64,000 nt of DNA from Nereida sp024640765. GTDB lineage: Bacteria > Pseudomonadota > Alphaproteobacteria > Rhodobacterales > Rhodobacteraceae. Both the position numbers and the translations under genes were made by a program. The stretch's first letter is position 1, and each line of letters opens with the position of its first letter. The notes below the pieces were generated by a model. That model was not told the DNA's origin and ran no database searches. It saw nothing but the letters and a program-made list of their open reading frames with translations. Of this stretch, positions 44,444 through 53,074 are shown one piece after another. Where the stretch lies: assembly GCA_024640765.1 (NCBI GenBank), contig JAHEEK010000003.1:1-64000 (forward strand). The letters run 5' to 3'.

Positions 44444-45897
44444 CAGCGCGCACCCACGGCTTTGCCCGCACCCTCGGGTAGAGGCAAAACGGCGTGCGCA
44501 TCCGCAATCGTAGCAAGGTTCGCGGCGATATGCGCTGCCGGTTTGGACGCCCGCCGTGTCTCAAGGCTAACGTGGATCAACATATGTTCACCCGTCGCCA
44601 AAAGTGTGTCGTCGTACATCATCCGGTGGAACAAATGCATCTTTTTACCATCACCCAAGATAACTTGGGTGTCGATATGAATACGCATGCCTGCGTGCAC
44701 CTCATGCAGGTGTCGGATATGGGTTTCGGCAGTAAAATAGCTGCCGCCATTCGCAATGTAACCGGCGTCACAACCGATGATTTCCATAAACTGATCCGTC
44801 GCATCTCCAAAAGCCTGAAGATACCGCGCCTCATTCATGTGACCATTATAATCGGTCCAATCAAGTGGTACGGCACGGCGCGCCGTTTCTACCAAGCCAG
44901 CGGGATCCGCGGGCATCACGGCAAGTGTGCCGATACGGGCGTCTTGGGCGTTCAACAACGCGCCTGCGCCGAAATTCTGCGCCTTGAGGCCACGCAAAAT
45001 TGAGACCAGATTGTTGTCACGTGCCCGTTCCAGTTCTCGAAGCGACATGTGACCAGACTGGTCGTCAGACTGGTCTGCGATTTGGTCGATCAGACCATCG
45101 GTCAGCTCTGGTACATCCATCAGCTTGGTCCACGGCCACGACAGACACGGCCCAAATTGTTCAATGAAATGGCGCATACCGGCTTCACCGCCCGCAATGC
45201 GGTAAGTTTCAAATAGCCCCATTTGCGCCCAGCGTAAACCAAAGCCGTAGCGGATTGAATTATCGATTTCCTCGGTCGTGGCGATCCCGTCTTTGATCAG
45301 CCAAAGCGCCTCTCGCCAAACAGCCTCTAGGAAGCGGTCAGCGATATGGGCGTCAATTTCAGCGCGCACATGCAAGGGGTACATGCCAATTTCGGTTAGG
45401 ATCGCCTTCGCGCGCTCCACCATTTCTGGCGGATTTTCGTCGGTAGGTACTAGTTCAATAAGCGGCAACAAATATACTGGGTTAAACGGATGAGTCACAA
45501 CAATCTGTTCAGAGCGTATCGCGCCGCCCTGCAATTCGGACGGTTTGAACCCTGATGTCGACGATCCGATGATTGCATCTGTTGAGCAGTGTTCCTGAAG
45601 GGTCTGATACACTTTGCGCTTTAGCTCGAGGCGTTCCGGCACACTTTCTTGGATCCATGCAACACCATCAACAGCGTCCGACATAGCATCGTGGAACGTC
45701 AGTGTGCCCTCGGCTGGTAAATTGACATCTGACAGCCCAGGCAAGGATCGGCGTGCGTTATCAAGCACTTCACTGATTTTGCGGGCTGCCTCCGGATCAG
45801 GGTCGAACACCCGCACGTCCCAACCCATCAACAAGAAGCGCGCAGCCCAGCCGCCGCCAATTACCCCGCCGCCAATGATGGCTGCCGATTTTTTCAT
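44443..45897 (-). CDS. L-carnitine dehydrogenase fused to betainyl-CoA thioesterase
   Basis: A 484-residue two-domain enzyme. Residues 1-320 are a 3-hydroxyacyl-CoA-dehydrogenase-like fold with AAIIGGGVIGGGWAARFLL and VTHPFNPVYLLPLIELVP, which in this fusion family oxidises L-carnitine to 3-dehydrocarnitine with NAD. Residues about 340-450 are a hotdog thioesterase (VPLDWTDYNGHMNEARYLQA...FTAETHIRHLHEVHAG), which would split betainyl-CoA to glycine betaine and CoA. The BKACE gene upstream supplies the missing middle step. Family knowledge supports this fusion; the substrate is inferred from it and the context. Confidence 0.85.
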   Translation of the reverse strand: MKKSAAIIGGGVIGGGWAARFLLMGWDVRVFDPDPEAARKISEVLDNARRSLPGLSDVNLPAEGTLTFHDAMSDAVDGVAWIQESVPERLELKRKVYQTLQEHCSTDAIIGSSTSGFKPSELQGGAIRSEQIVVTHPFNPVYLLPLIELVPTDENPPEMVERAKAILTEIGMYPLHVRAEIDAHIADRFLEAVWREALWLIKDGIATTEEIDNSIRYGFGLRWAQMGLFETYRIAGGEAGMRHFIEQFGPCLSWPWTKLMDVPELTDGLIDQIADQSDDQSGHMSLRELERARDNNLVSILRGLKAQNFGAGALLNAQDARIGTLAVMPADPAGLVETARRAVPLDWTDYNGHMNEARYLQAFGDATDQFMEIIGCDAGYIANGGSYFTAETHIRHLHEVHAGMRIHIDTQVILGDGKKMHLFHRMMYDDTLLATGEHMLIHVSLETRRASKPAAHIAANLATIADAHAVLPLPEGAGKAVGAR

Positions 45898-45958
45898 CTT
45901 GCCCCCCTCTTAAACGGGGTCGCACAAGCAGTTAAGAGCGCGAGTGTAATAAGCGGTC

Positions 45959-46873
45959 TCATGCGGACACAGGCGCGCGTTTGGTCAGGCCAAGCTTTTT
46001 GCGCACAGCTTTGGGACCAATGACGCGCGCACCAAGATTCTCAATAATCTCTGCGGCACGCTCCACCAACTGTGCGTTGGTGGCCAGCACTCCACGATCC
46101 AGCATCAGGTTATCCTCCAACCCGACGCGCACATTGCCCCCCGCCAGCACAGAGGCTGCCACATAAGGCATCTGCGAACGGCCCAAGCCAAAACCACTGA
46201 ACGTCCAGTTGTCAGGTACGTTATTCACCATCGCCATAAATGTATTCAGATCATCCGGCGCACCCCACGGCACGCCCATGCACAATTGCACCAGCGCTGG
46301 GCTGTCCAGCACACCATCATTAACCAATTGTTTAGCGTACCAAAGATGGCCAGTATCAAACGCCTCAATCTCGGGCTTCACGCCCAATTTAGTCATCATC
46401 TGCCCCATCGCAACCAGCATACCAGGCGTGTTGGTCATGACGTAATCAGCCTCGGCGAAATTCATTGTGCCACAATCTAGCGTGCAAATCTCAGGCAGGC
46501 ATTCGGCGACATGGGCAACCCGTTCAGTCGCGCCAGTCATATCCGTTCCAGCGATTGTCGGTAACGGAGCCTCAACTCCACCAAAGACAACGTCGCCCCC
46601 CATGCCAGCCGTCAAGTTTAGAACAACGTCAATTTCAGCATCGCGTACGCGGTCAGTCAATTCACGGTAAAGCGCCAGATCACGTGACGGCGCGCCAGTT
46701 TCAGGATCACGTACGTGGCAGTGCACAATGGCGGCGCCAGCCTTAGCGGCGTCAATCGCGCTTTCAGCTATCTGCTTGGGCGACCGCGGCACATGCGGGC
46801 TACGGTCTTGCGTGCTGCCTGACCCTGTCAAGGCTGCGGTGATGAAAACCTCGCGGTTCATTTCCAATGGCAT
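45959..46873 (-). CDS. BKACE family (DUF849) beta-keto acid cleavage enzyme, probably acting on 3-dehydrocarnitine
   Basis: A zinc-dependent TIM-barrel enzyme that condenses a beta-keto acid with acetyl-CoA to give acetoacetate and a new CoA ester. The 304-residue protein has VFITAALTGSGSTQDRSPHVPRSP, AIVHCHVRDPETGAPSRD (zinc His pair), LNLTAGMG, and GLEDNLMLDRGVLATN near the end. Beside a carnitine dehydrogenase-thioesterase fusion the likely reaction is 3-dehydrocarnitine plus acetyl-CoA to betainyl-CoA plus acetoacetate. Ribosome site GGAGGAG. It is the first gene of the three-gene group. Confidence 0.87.
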   Translation of the reverse strand: MPLEMNREVFITAALTGSGSTQDRSPHVPRSPKQIAESAIDAAKAGAAIVHCHVRDPETGAPSRDLALYRELTDRVRDAEIDVVLNLTAGMGGDVVFGGVEAPLPTIAGTDMTGATERVAHVAECLPEICTLDCGTMNFAEADYVMTNTPGMLVAMGQMMTKLGVKPEIEAFDTGHLWYAKQLVNDGVLDSPALVQLCMGVPWGAPDDLNTFMAMVNNVPDNWTFSGFGLGRSQMPYVAASVLAGGNVRVGLEDNLMLDRGVLATNAQLVERAAEIIENLGARVIGPKAVRKKLGLTKRAPVSA

Positions 46874-46989
46874 CGCTTTACTCCTCCGTCACCAACCTTC
46901 TAGACGTTGTGTGATTTCCAAAATGGACGCAAGCCAACTCGCGCTTCTTTTTTGGCCTAAATATGCGCGCCGGAGGCTCTGACGCCTAC

Positions 46990-47146
46990 CAACCCGCACA
47001 ATCATCAGCAACGATGCGCCAAGAAGGCATTGTCCCAATCGCCAAAAAGATCACGCCGGGTGCAGCAGGTGATCTTAGGGAACATGATCTTCAAGCGAGA
47101 ACTCATAAAACAGCGCTGCCTGTGCTTTCTGCTTCGGACCCATCAT
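46990..47146 (-). pseudogene. Transposase N-terminal relic
   Basis: From an ATG at 47146 the frame reads MMGPKQKAQAALFYEFSLED and HVP, then stops. After a frame change it continues with DHLLRR/DLFGDW-like sequence to about 46990. The Q-A-A-L-F-Y-E-F-S-L-E-x-H-V-P start is typical of transposases I associate with the IS1182/IS5-like group. No catalytic domain and no terminal inverted repeats seen. Confidence 0.65.
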
Positions 47147-47189
47147 CGCTCAATCTCCCAATAAATAGAGGTATTGGATCAGCGCCCCC

Positions 47190-47577
47190 ACCTCAAAATA
47201 ATAAGAGTTTTTCTGTAGAATTCGCCATTCAGCGTTGCAAAACACCTGTCCTATGTCACTGCCAACAAAGCTGCTGGAATTAGCGGCGGCAAAACTTGTG
47301 CCTAGATCACCGCGTATCACACCGGAAAGCTAATCAAGGTGACGGACAAAAGTGATTGATCCAAGCCTAAGTCTTTGCAAATCGCCTCTACGGCATCTTT
47401 GGTCGCGCGCTGACCCAAAATACTCTGAGAAAAATCACCAGGGGGTAACTTAACTGCAGTCAAAATTACAATTGCGGCAACAAATGGCATCACACGGATC
47501 CAAGGCCGAGCAGCTGTAAAATAATCTTTGAAACTGTTCCTCAACAATGACGAACGTGCACGCCCCCGAGGAACCAA
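47190..47577 (-). pseudogene. Dipeptide-type permease (DppB-like) relic
   Basis: The minus strand shows VMPFVAAIVILTAVKLPPGD and FSQSILGQRATKDAVEAICK, clearly the start of a DppB permease (compare SQSILGQSATPEALA in the intact gene at 38392), then LISF and a stop. GDLGTSF-like sequence follows in other frames until about 47190. It belongs to a second, lost dipeptide transporter, perhaps the same one as the ATPase relic at 34398. Confidence 0.8.
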
Positions 47578-47619
47578 GCTAAAGAAAATAGAAATCGTGC
47601 AAACGCTTAACGACCGTGG

Positions 47620-48597
47620 CTAGGCCAGCCTCGTCACCAAACGGTCCATCGTGCGAACCAATTCCTCGCTGATGCCGGCCTCTGAAAGCGCGTGACCTGC
47701 ACGCGCAATCAGCTTGAGCTCCGCCTCAGGCCAGTTTTGGGCCAACTTATAGGCCGACGTCGGCGGGCAGATCATATCATATCTGCCCTGTACGATTATC
47801 GCCGGAATACCGCGCAACTTATCTATGTTATCGAGAATTTGATGGTTCTCGCCCAAGAAGCCTTCGTTCATGAAATAATGATTTTCGAGCCTTGAAAAAG
47901 CACGGGCATACTCCGCTGGCGCGTCACCACCGGCACCCTCGTTCATGATGCTAGCCAATGCATTTTCCCAAGCCGCCCAAGCACGCGCATAGCGCACCTC
48001 AGTGGCATGAGTTCCAGAAAAGAGGCGCTTGTGATAAGCGCCAATCATGTCTGCGCGCTCTTCTTCAGGAACGAGATTCTCAAAGGGTGCCCACAGATCA
48101 GGGAAGAACATCGCAGCGCCGCCACCGTAAAACCAATCAAGTTCGGCACGGGTCATCAAAAACACACCGCGCAAAATAAGCGCCTTCGCGCGATCAGGGT
48201 GTGCTTGGGCATAAATCAATGACAGCGTTGCGCCCCAACTACCGCCGAACACCACCCAACGCTCAATATCCAAAGTCTCACGAATAAGCTCAATATCGCG
48301 AACCAAGTGCCACGTTGTGTTATCCTCGACACTAGCGTGGGGTCTCGACCGCCCACACCCCCGCTGGTCAAACAAAATAATGCGGTACTGCGCAGGATCA
48401 AAATACCGCCGCATAGTAGGACTACATCCACCACCCGGACCGCCGTGCAACACAACGACAGGGATACCATCGGGGTTTCCGCACTGCTCCATGTAGACAG
48501 AATGGCCATCGCCAACGTCCAGCATCTGTTGATCAAACGGTGCAAGCGCCGGATAAAGGTGCGACAAGGCGCGACGGGGGGATGCGTTTCTGTCCAT
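47620..48597 (-). CDS. pip: Proline iminopeptidase
   Basis: It releases N-terminal proline from peptides in the cytoplasm. The 325-residue alpha/beta hydrolase (S33) from the ATG at 48597 (MDRNASPRRALSHLYPAL) has VVLHGGPGGGCSP (oxyanion hole), DQRGCGRSRPHA, nucleophile GGSWGATLSL, QGRYDMICPP and ARAGHALSE. The upstream frame to 48645 would overlap the promoter with ubiG and is not used. A peptidase in a region with peptide-type transporters is consistent but not linked in an operon. Confidence 0.93.
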   Translation of the reverse strand: MDRNASPRRALSHLYPALAPFDQQMLDVGDGHSVYMEQCGNPDGIPVVVLHGGPGGGCSPTMRRYFDPAQYRIILFDQRGCGRSRPHASVEDNTTWHLVRDIELIRETLDIERWVVFGGSWGATLSLIYAQAHPDRAKALILRGVFLMTRAELDWFYGGGAAMFFPDLWAPFENLVPEEERADMIGAYHKRLFSGTHATEVRYARAWAAWENALASIMNEGAGGDAPAEYARAFSRLENHYFMNEGFLGENHQILDNIDKLRGIPAIIVQGRYDMICPPTSAYKLAQNWPEAELKLIARAGHALSEAGISEELVRTMDRLVTRLA

Positions 48598-48669
48598 GAA
48601 TGACCTATATAACTCAAAAGAGCGCCGAAACATCCGGTGCGCCATGTTTTTTTGTCATAGAGGCACATC

Positions 48670-49416
48670 ATGACCAACGCACAAACAACCGTCGATCCCG
48701 CAGAAATAGCAAAATTCGAGGCAATGGCGGCAGAATGGTGGGACGTAAACGGTAAATTTAAGCCCCTTCATATGCTTAATCCTTGCCGTCTTGATTACAT
48801 CACAAGACAAATTGCTGCAGAGTTTAGCCGTGATCTTGCCCAAGACGCGCCGTTTGAAGGGCTCCGCATTCTGGATATCGGTTGTGGCGGCGGTTTACTG
48901 TGTGAGCCAATGGCGCGCCTTGGCGCAACCATTGTTGGGGCGGACGCAGCCGAAAGAAACATTCCCGTGGCAAAAGTGCACGCTGAACAAGCTGGACTGG
49001 ATATTGATTACCGCTTCACAACGGCCGAAGCCATGGCCGAAGCAGGCGAGCAATTTGACGTGGTTCTCAATATGGAAGTGGTCGAGCACGTAGCTGATCC
49101 GCTCGCATATCTAACGGCCTGCCAACAGTTGCTAAAACCCGGCGGGTTACAAGTTTGCTCAACGCTCAATCGCAATCCCAAAAGCTATTTAGTGGCGATC
49201 ATCGGTGCAGAACACATCATGCGGTGGCTGCCAAAGGGTACTCATGAGTGGTCAAAGTTCATCACGCCTGGCGAGTTGTTTGAACTGCTGTCCGCCTCAG
49301 GGATGACACCCGTCGACCGTAAGGGGTTTGTCTTCAGCCCAGTCTCGTGGAGTTGGTCTATTTCTGAAAAAGATCTTAGCGTGAACTACGTGACAGCATC
49401 GACAAAACCGGCCTAA
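48670..49416 (+). CDS. ubiG: Ubiquinone biosynthesis O-methyltransferase
   Basis: It makes both O-methylations of ubiquinone. The 248-residue SAM-dependent methyltransferase has EIAKFEAMAAEWWDVNGKFKPLH, the UbiG signature, then ILDIGCGGGLLCEPMARLGA (SAM loop), VLNMEVVEHVADP and the C-terminal GTHEWSKFITPGEL. Divergent from pip; convergent with marR by 4 bases. Confidence 0.96.
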   Translation: MTNAQTTVDPAEIAKFEAMAAEWWDVNGKFKPLHMLNPCRLDYITRQIAAEFSRDLAQDAPFEGLRILDIGCGGGLLCEPMARLGATIVGADAAERNIPVAKVHAEQAGLDIDYRFTTAEAMAEAGEQFDVVLNMEVVEHVADPLAYLTACQQLLKPGGLQVCSTLNRNPKSYLVAIIGAEHIMRWLPKGTHEWSKFITPGELFELLSASGMTPVDRKGFVFSPVSWSWSISEKDLSVNYVTASTKPA

Positions 49417-49856
49417 TCGTCCGCCAGCTTTTGGCGCATCTCACGTAGAATTGGCAGGGTACGGCTTATCTTGTCGTGCCCGACATCTTCGACCATCTGG
49501 TTTACCAACGGCGTGATTTTACGCACCGCTTCATCACGCGCCGCCCGCCCAGCGCCACTAATTGAAACAAGCTTACGCCGCGCATCGTCCCAATCAGGGC
49601 GGACGTGCACAAAACCCATCAAATCAAGTTTATTAATCGTGTTAGTCATAGCCCCGCGAGTGAGACGGAAGCGGGCGGCAAGCTGTGCTGGCGTGCGCTC
49701 CCCCATGCTTGCAGCGAGATAGTTCAGCACTGTTAAATGAGAAATTTCCATCCCATGCGGCAGCGCCTTGGTGACACGACTACGCAACAACTGATCAATC
49801 GCCAGAAGCTCAACGACAACCGTCGCGCCAAGGGTATCAGACGTAGTAACCGGCAT
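49413..49856 (-). CDS. MarR family transcriptional regulator
   Basis: A 147-residue winged-helix regulator starting with the ATG that overlaps the nitrilase stop (TAATG). The DNA-recognition segment is RTPAQLAARFRLTRGAMTNTINKLDLMGFV, and the wing DWDDARRKLVSISGAG. Its target cannot be told; translational coupling to the nitrilase is the usual arrangement in this group. Confidence 0.88.
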   Translation of the reverse strand: MPVTTSDTLGATVVVELLAIDQLLRSRVTKALPHGMEISHLTVLNYLAASMGERTPAQLAARFRLTRGAMTNTINKLDLMGFVHVRPDWDDARRKLVSISGAGRAARDEAVRKITPLVNQMVEDVGHDKISRTLPILREMRQKLADD

Positions 49857-50671
49857 TAGGGTCCCTCGAACAGTTGGTTGTGCCCCCATGCAGGAACACG
49901 CTTACGAGCTTTGAATACCTGATTTTTGTCAATTTCAATATAGCTAACACCAATGCTCTCGCCAAAATCGCTAAGCACGTTTCCCCAGGGATCAACTGCC
50001 AAAGAATGCCCGTATGTTGCCCGCCCCTCATGCACGCCCCACTGCGCAGGCGCCAGAACATAACAACCTGTCTCAATTGCACGTGCCCGAAGCAATGTCT
50101 CCCAATGTGCCTCGCCTGTGGCGACGGCAAACGCAGACGGCACCATAAGCACCTCGGCACCGGCCTGAGCCAAAGCGCGATAAAGATGCGGAAAACGAAC
50201 GTCATAACAAATTGTCATGCCAACGTTCAGGCCGTCTGCACGCCCCAAAACCGCAGACGAACCGGGTTTGTAACCGCGCGATTCCTGATACACTTCCGCC
50301 TCTGACAACGTGACATCAAACATATGGATTTTGTCATATCGCGCAATAATACTGCCCGAGCGGTCAATCAGAAAAGACCTATTAGTAAACCGACCATCAG
50401 CATCCGTTGTTTTGAGGGCCAAAGACCCAATCAACAAATTAACCTGAAGATTTGCAGCCAAACTGTGAAGCGTTGCTAGCGTAATATCGTCAGCTTCAAC
50501 TTGCAGAACTTCCATTTGCCGCGCACGATTTACCGAAACACAATTCGTCACCTCAGGCGTTGCAATAAACTCTGCACCAGATGCCGCCGCTTCTTCGATA
50601 AGCGCCGTTGTCCGTACAAGATTTTCTGCAGGACAATCACCAGAATTAAGTTGTAGAAGAGCCGCCTTCAC
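49856..50671 (-). CDS. Carbon-nitrogen hydrolase (Nit1-like, deaminated glutathione amidase type)
   Basis: A 271-residue nitrilase-superfamily amidase. The catalytic triad is visible as Glu in FIATPEVTN, Lys in ARYDKIHMFDV and Cys in GMTICYDVRFPHLYR. The closeness to a glutaredoxin gene (4-base overlap) suits the NIT1-type role of cleaning deaminated glutathione. Substrate unproven. Confidence 0.9.
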   Translation of the reverse strand: MKAALLQLNSGDCPAENLVRTTALIEEAAASGAEFIATPEVTNCVSVNRARQMEVLQVEADDITLATLHSLAANLQVNLLIGSLALKTTDADGRFTNRSFLIDRSGSIIARYDKIHMFDVTLSEAEVYQESRGYKPGSSAVLGRADGLNVGMTICYDVRFPHLYRALAQAGAEVLMVPSAFAVATGEAHWETLLRARAIETGCYVLAPAQWGVHEGRATYGHSLAVDPWGNVLSDFGESIGVSYIEIDKNQVFKARKRVPAWGHNQLFEGP

Positions 50672-50922
50672 GCCAGAAGATTATCCAGCTTGCCCGCACG
50701 ATCCAATGCAAACAGGTCGTCACATCCACCCACATGGATATCGCCAATGAAAATCTGCGGCACAGTACGCCCGCCATTGGCGCGCTTGATCATTTCACCT
50801 TTGCGGTCAGGCTGAGCCAAAATATTAATCTCTGAAAAGCTTACGCCTTTCTGGCTGAGGAGCCGCTTGGCGGAATGGCAAAAGCCACACAGGGGTGACG
50901 TATACAGTTCAACAGTTATCAT
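50668..50922 (-). CDS. grxC: Glutaredoxin 3
   Basis: An 84-residue dithiol glutaredoxin from the ATG at 50922 (GGAG upstream): MITVELYTSPLCGFCHSAKR with the redox pair C12 and C15, TVPQIF with the cis-proline, and GGCDDL for glutathione binding. CGFC replaces the commoner CPYC. Overlaps the nitrilase gene by 4 bases. Confidence 0.95.
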   Translation of the reverse strand: MITVELYTSPLCGFCHSAKRLLSQKGVSFSEINILAQPDRKGEMIKRANGGRTVPQIFIGDIHVGGCDDLFALDRAGKLDNLLA

Positions 50923-50955
50923 TTTAGGGCGCTCCAATTTCTAGTTACTAGGTAG

Positions 50956-51081
50956 TTAAATATCTTTTCCCGCGCGCGCCAGTGTGATCCAGCGATCCCC
51001 ACAAAGAACGTCAGGCCCGCCAGTCAAAGTGTCACAAGTTGGGCAATGATGAGGATAGATCAGCCGAAGTGGGTTTTGCAT
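50956..51081 (-). pseudogene. comF: ComF N-terminal stump
   Basis: From an ATG at 51081 the frame gives 41 residues, MQNPLRLIYPHHCPTCDTLT and so on, resembling the N-terminal zinc-ribbon of ComF (CPTC pair; the second pair is reduced to one Cys) before stopping at 50956. ComF is a competence-related phosphoribosyltransferase-like protein. The remaining 200 or so residues are absent; grxC follows directly. In related genomes comF occupies this place, so it is a deletion remnant. Confidence 0.65.
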
Positions 51082-51108
51082 TACAAATTTCCTGACTACA
51101 TGAGCAGC

Positions 51109-51924
51109 ATGACACAACAACCGCCTCTTACAGATACGCACACTCTGCACCTGCATCACAGAAACCGTCGAACGTCTGATGGGATGTTTCTGCAGCAAGA
51201 AGCATTCGATGAAATTGCAGAAAGACTGCTTGGAGTTAAGAAGTCGTTTACGAAAACAGCCGTGGTCACATCGTGGCCAGACCTATGGGCGACTATTGTA
51301 GAGGGGGCGGACGTCATCCACCCTGATGATACACTGCTATTTACGGACAACGGCTACGATCTGATCGTTCACGCAATGGATCTACATTGGGCGAACGATC
51401 CTATCGGGCAGATTGTGCAGTGTCGAAATGCGCTCAAGCCTGATGGATTGTTTTTGGCCGCTTGTTTTGGTGGCCAGACCCTAAACGAGTTACGAAGTGC
51501 TATCGCCGAGGCTGAAAGCAGAGTGATGGACGGGCTGTCACCACGCGTTGTGCCTATGGGTGAAGTGCGCGACTACGGTGCGCTGCTTCAAAGAGCGGGC
51601 TTGGCGCTTCCAGTTGCGGACACTTTGACGCTGCCTGTGAGTTACAGCGACACGACTGCCCTGATGATCGATCTGCGAAAAATGGGGGAAAGCAACGCGC
51701 TTACCGCACGTACCAAAAAGCCCACGCCAAAATCCGTTTTCGACGCGTTAGAGTCTATTTATCGCCAGAATTTCTCTGAAGGCAAAAGGCTGATCGCGAC
51801 CTTCGAAATCATTTTCTTGGCCGGTTGGGTGCCTGATGCAAGCCAACAAAAACCCCTCAAACCCGGCTCGGCAAAGATGAAATTAGCAGATGCTCTGCGT
51901 ATTCCTAATGACCCAAAAGATTGA
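51109..51924 (+). CDS. Class I SAM-dependent methyltransferase (BioC/NDUFAF5-like)
   Basis: A 271-residue protein from the ATG at 51109. It has MFLQQEAFDEIAERLLGVKKSF and DNGYDLIVHAMDLHWANDPIGQ, the latter resembling the NDUFAF5/BioC group, and CRNALKPDGLFLAACFGGQT. The canonical glycine-rich SAM loop is not obvious, which is usual in the roseobacter members. Exact substrate unknown. It is divergent from the comF remnant and close to hemH. Confidence 0.8.
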   Translation: MTQQPPLTDTHTLHLHHRNRRTSDGMFLQQEAFDEIAERLLGVKKSFTKTAVVTSWPDLWATIVEGADVIHPDDTLLFTDNGYDLIVHAMDLHWANDPIGQIVQCRNALKPDGLFLAACFGGQTLNELRSAIAEAESRVMDGLSPRVVPMGEVRDYGALLQRAGLALPVADTLTLPVSYSDTTALMIDLRKMGESNALTARTKKPTPKSVFDALESIYRQNFSEGKRLIATFEIIFLAGWVPDASQQKPLKPGSAKMKLADALRIPNDPKD

Positions 51925-51981
51925 CCTGAAGCGATTTCCAGTTATCTGGCAATCTAACGCACTTATACCTACGGACTTTAG

Positions 51982-53055
51982 ATGATGTTTGACGCGAAAA
52001 CGAATACGAGCGACGAGGCTGCCTGCCCCGTTCACGCACCAAGCGATCACCCAAAGGTGAAGCCTGCTAAGATTGGAGTTTTGGTCGCCAATCTGGGCAC
52101 ACCAGACAATTACGATTACTGGTCGATGCGCCGGTATTTGAACGAGTTTCTGTCCGATCGGCGTGTCATTGATTACAGCCCATGGCTTTGGCAGCCGCTT
52201 TTGCAACTGATCATTTTAACAAAGCGTCCATTTTCTAGCGGCGAAGCGTATAAATCGATCTGGAACCACGACGAGGGCGAGAGCCCTTTGATGACGATCA
52301 CAAAAAAACAAACCGCTAAGATAAAAGCGCAGATGCAAGAGACCTATGGCGATGACGTCATGGTCGATTTTTGTATGCGCTACGGAAATCCGTCTACAAA
52401 ATCCAAGGTCCGCGCAATGATCGAAGCTGGATGTCAGAAAATTTTGTTTTTCCCGCTGTATCCACACTACGCCGGAGCAACATCAGCCACCGCAAATGAC
52501 GAATTATTCCGTGTTTTGATGAAAGAAAAATGGCAGCCAACCGTGCGCACAGTACCCGCATATTATGAGCGTCCAGATTACATTGAAGCGCTAGCCCAGT
52601 CGATTGAGACTGCCTACGCCAAGGCCGAAAAGCGCCCCGAAATATTGGTGTGTAGCTATCATGGTGTGCCGCAGCGTTACCTGATGGAGGGCGATCCATA
52701 CCACTGCCAATGTCAGAAAACGACGCGCCTTTTGAAAGAGCGTTTGGGCTGGGATGACACGCAGATCATCACAACATTCCAATCTAAATTCGGTCCCGAA
52801 GAGTGGCTTCAACCTTACACAGTCGAAGAAGTCGCGCGGCTTGCGGAAAAGGGCAAAACAAATATTGCTGTTTGCGCACCTGCATTCTCAGCTGATTGCA
52901 TTGAAACGCTTGAAGAGATCAATGAGGAAATTTTTGAGAGTTTTGAAGAGGCTGGCGGTCACGACTTCCTCTATATTCCGTGCCTTAACGATGATGATGC
53001 TCACATTACCGCACTCTGCAACACAATCGACGACAACCTGAAAGGTTGGGTATAA
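51982..53055 (+). CDS. hemH: Ferrochelatase
   Basis: It inserts iron into protoporphyrin IX, the last step of heme synthesis. The 357-residue protein has GVLVANLGTPDNYDYWSMRRYL, MRYGNPS, FPLYPHYAGATSA (with the conserved His), SYHGVPQRYL (catalytic His), TFQSKFGPEEWLQPYT and CAPAFSADCIETLEEI. Complete. Confidence 0.96.
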   Translation: MMFDAKTNTSDEAACPVHAPSDHPKVKPAKIGVLVANLGTPDNYDYWSMRRYLNEFLSDRRVIDYSPWLWQPLLQLIILTKRPFSSGEAYKSIWNHDEGESPLMTITKKQTAKIKAQMQETYGDDVMVDFCMRYGNPSTKSKVRAMIEAGCQKILFFPLYPHYAGATSATANDELFRVLMKEKWQPTVRTVPAYYERPDYIEALAQSIETAYAKAEKRPEILVCSYHGVPQRYLMEGDPYHCQCQKTTRLLKERLGWDDTQIITTFQSKFGPEEWLQPYTVEEVARLAEKGKTNIAVCAPAFSADCIETLEEINEEIFESFEEAGGHDFLYIPCLNDDDAHITALCNTIDDNLKGWV

Positions 53056-53074
53056 ACGCCCTTCGTACCAGCGA

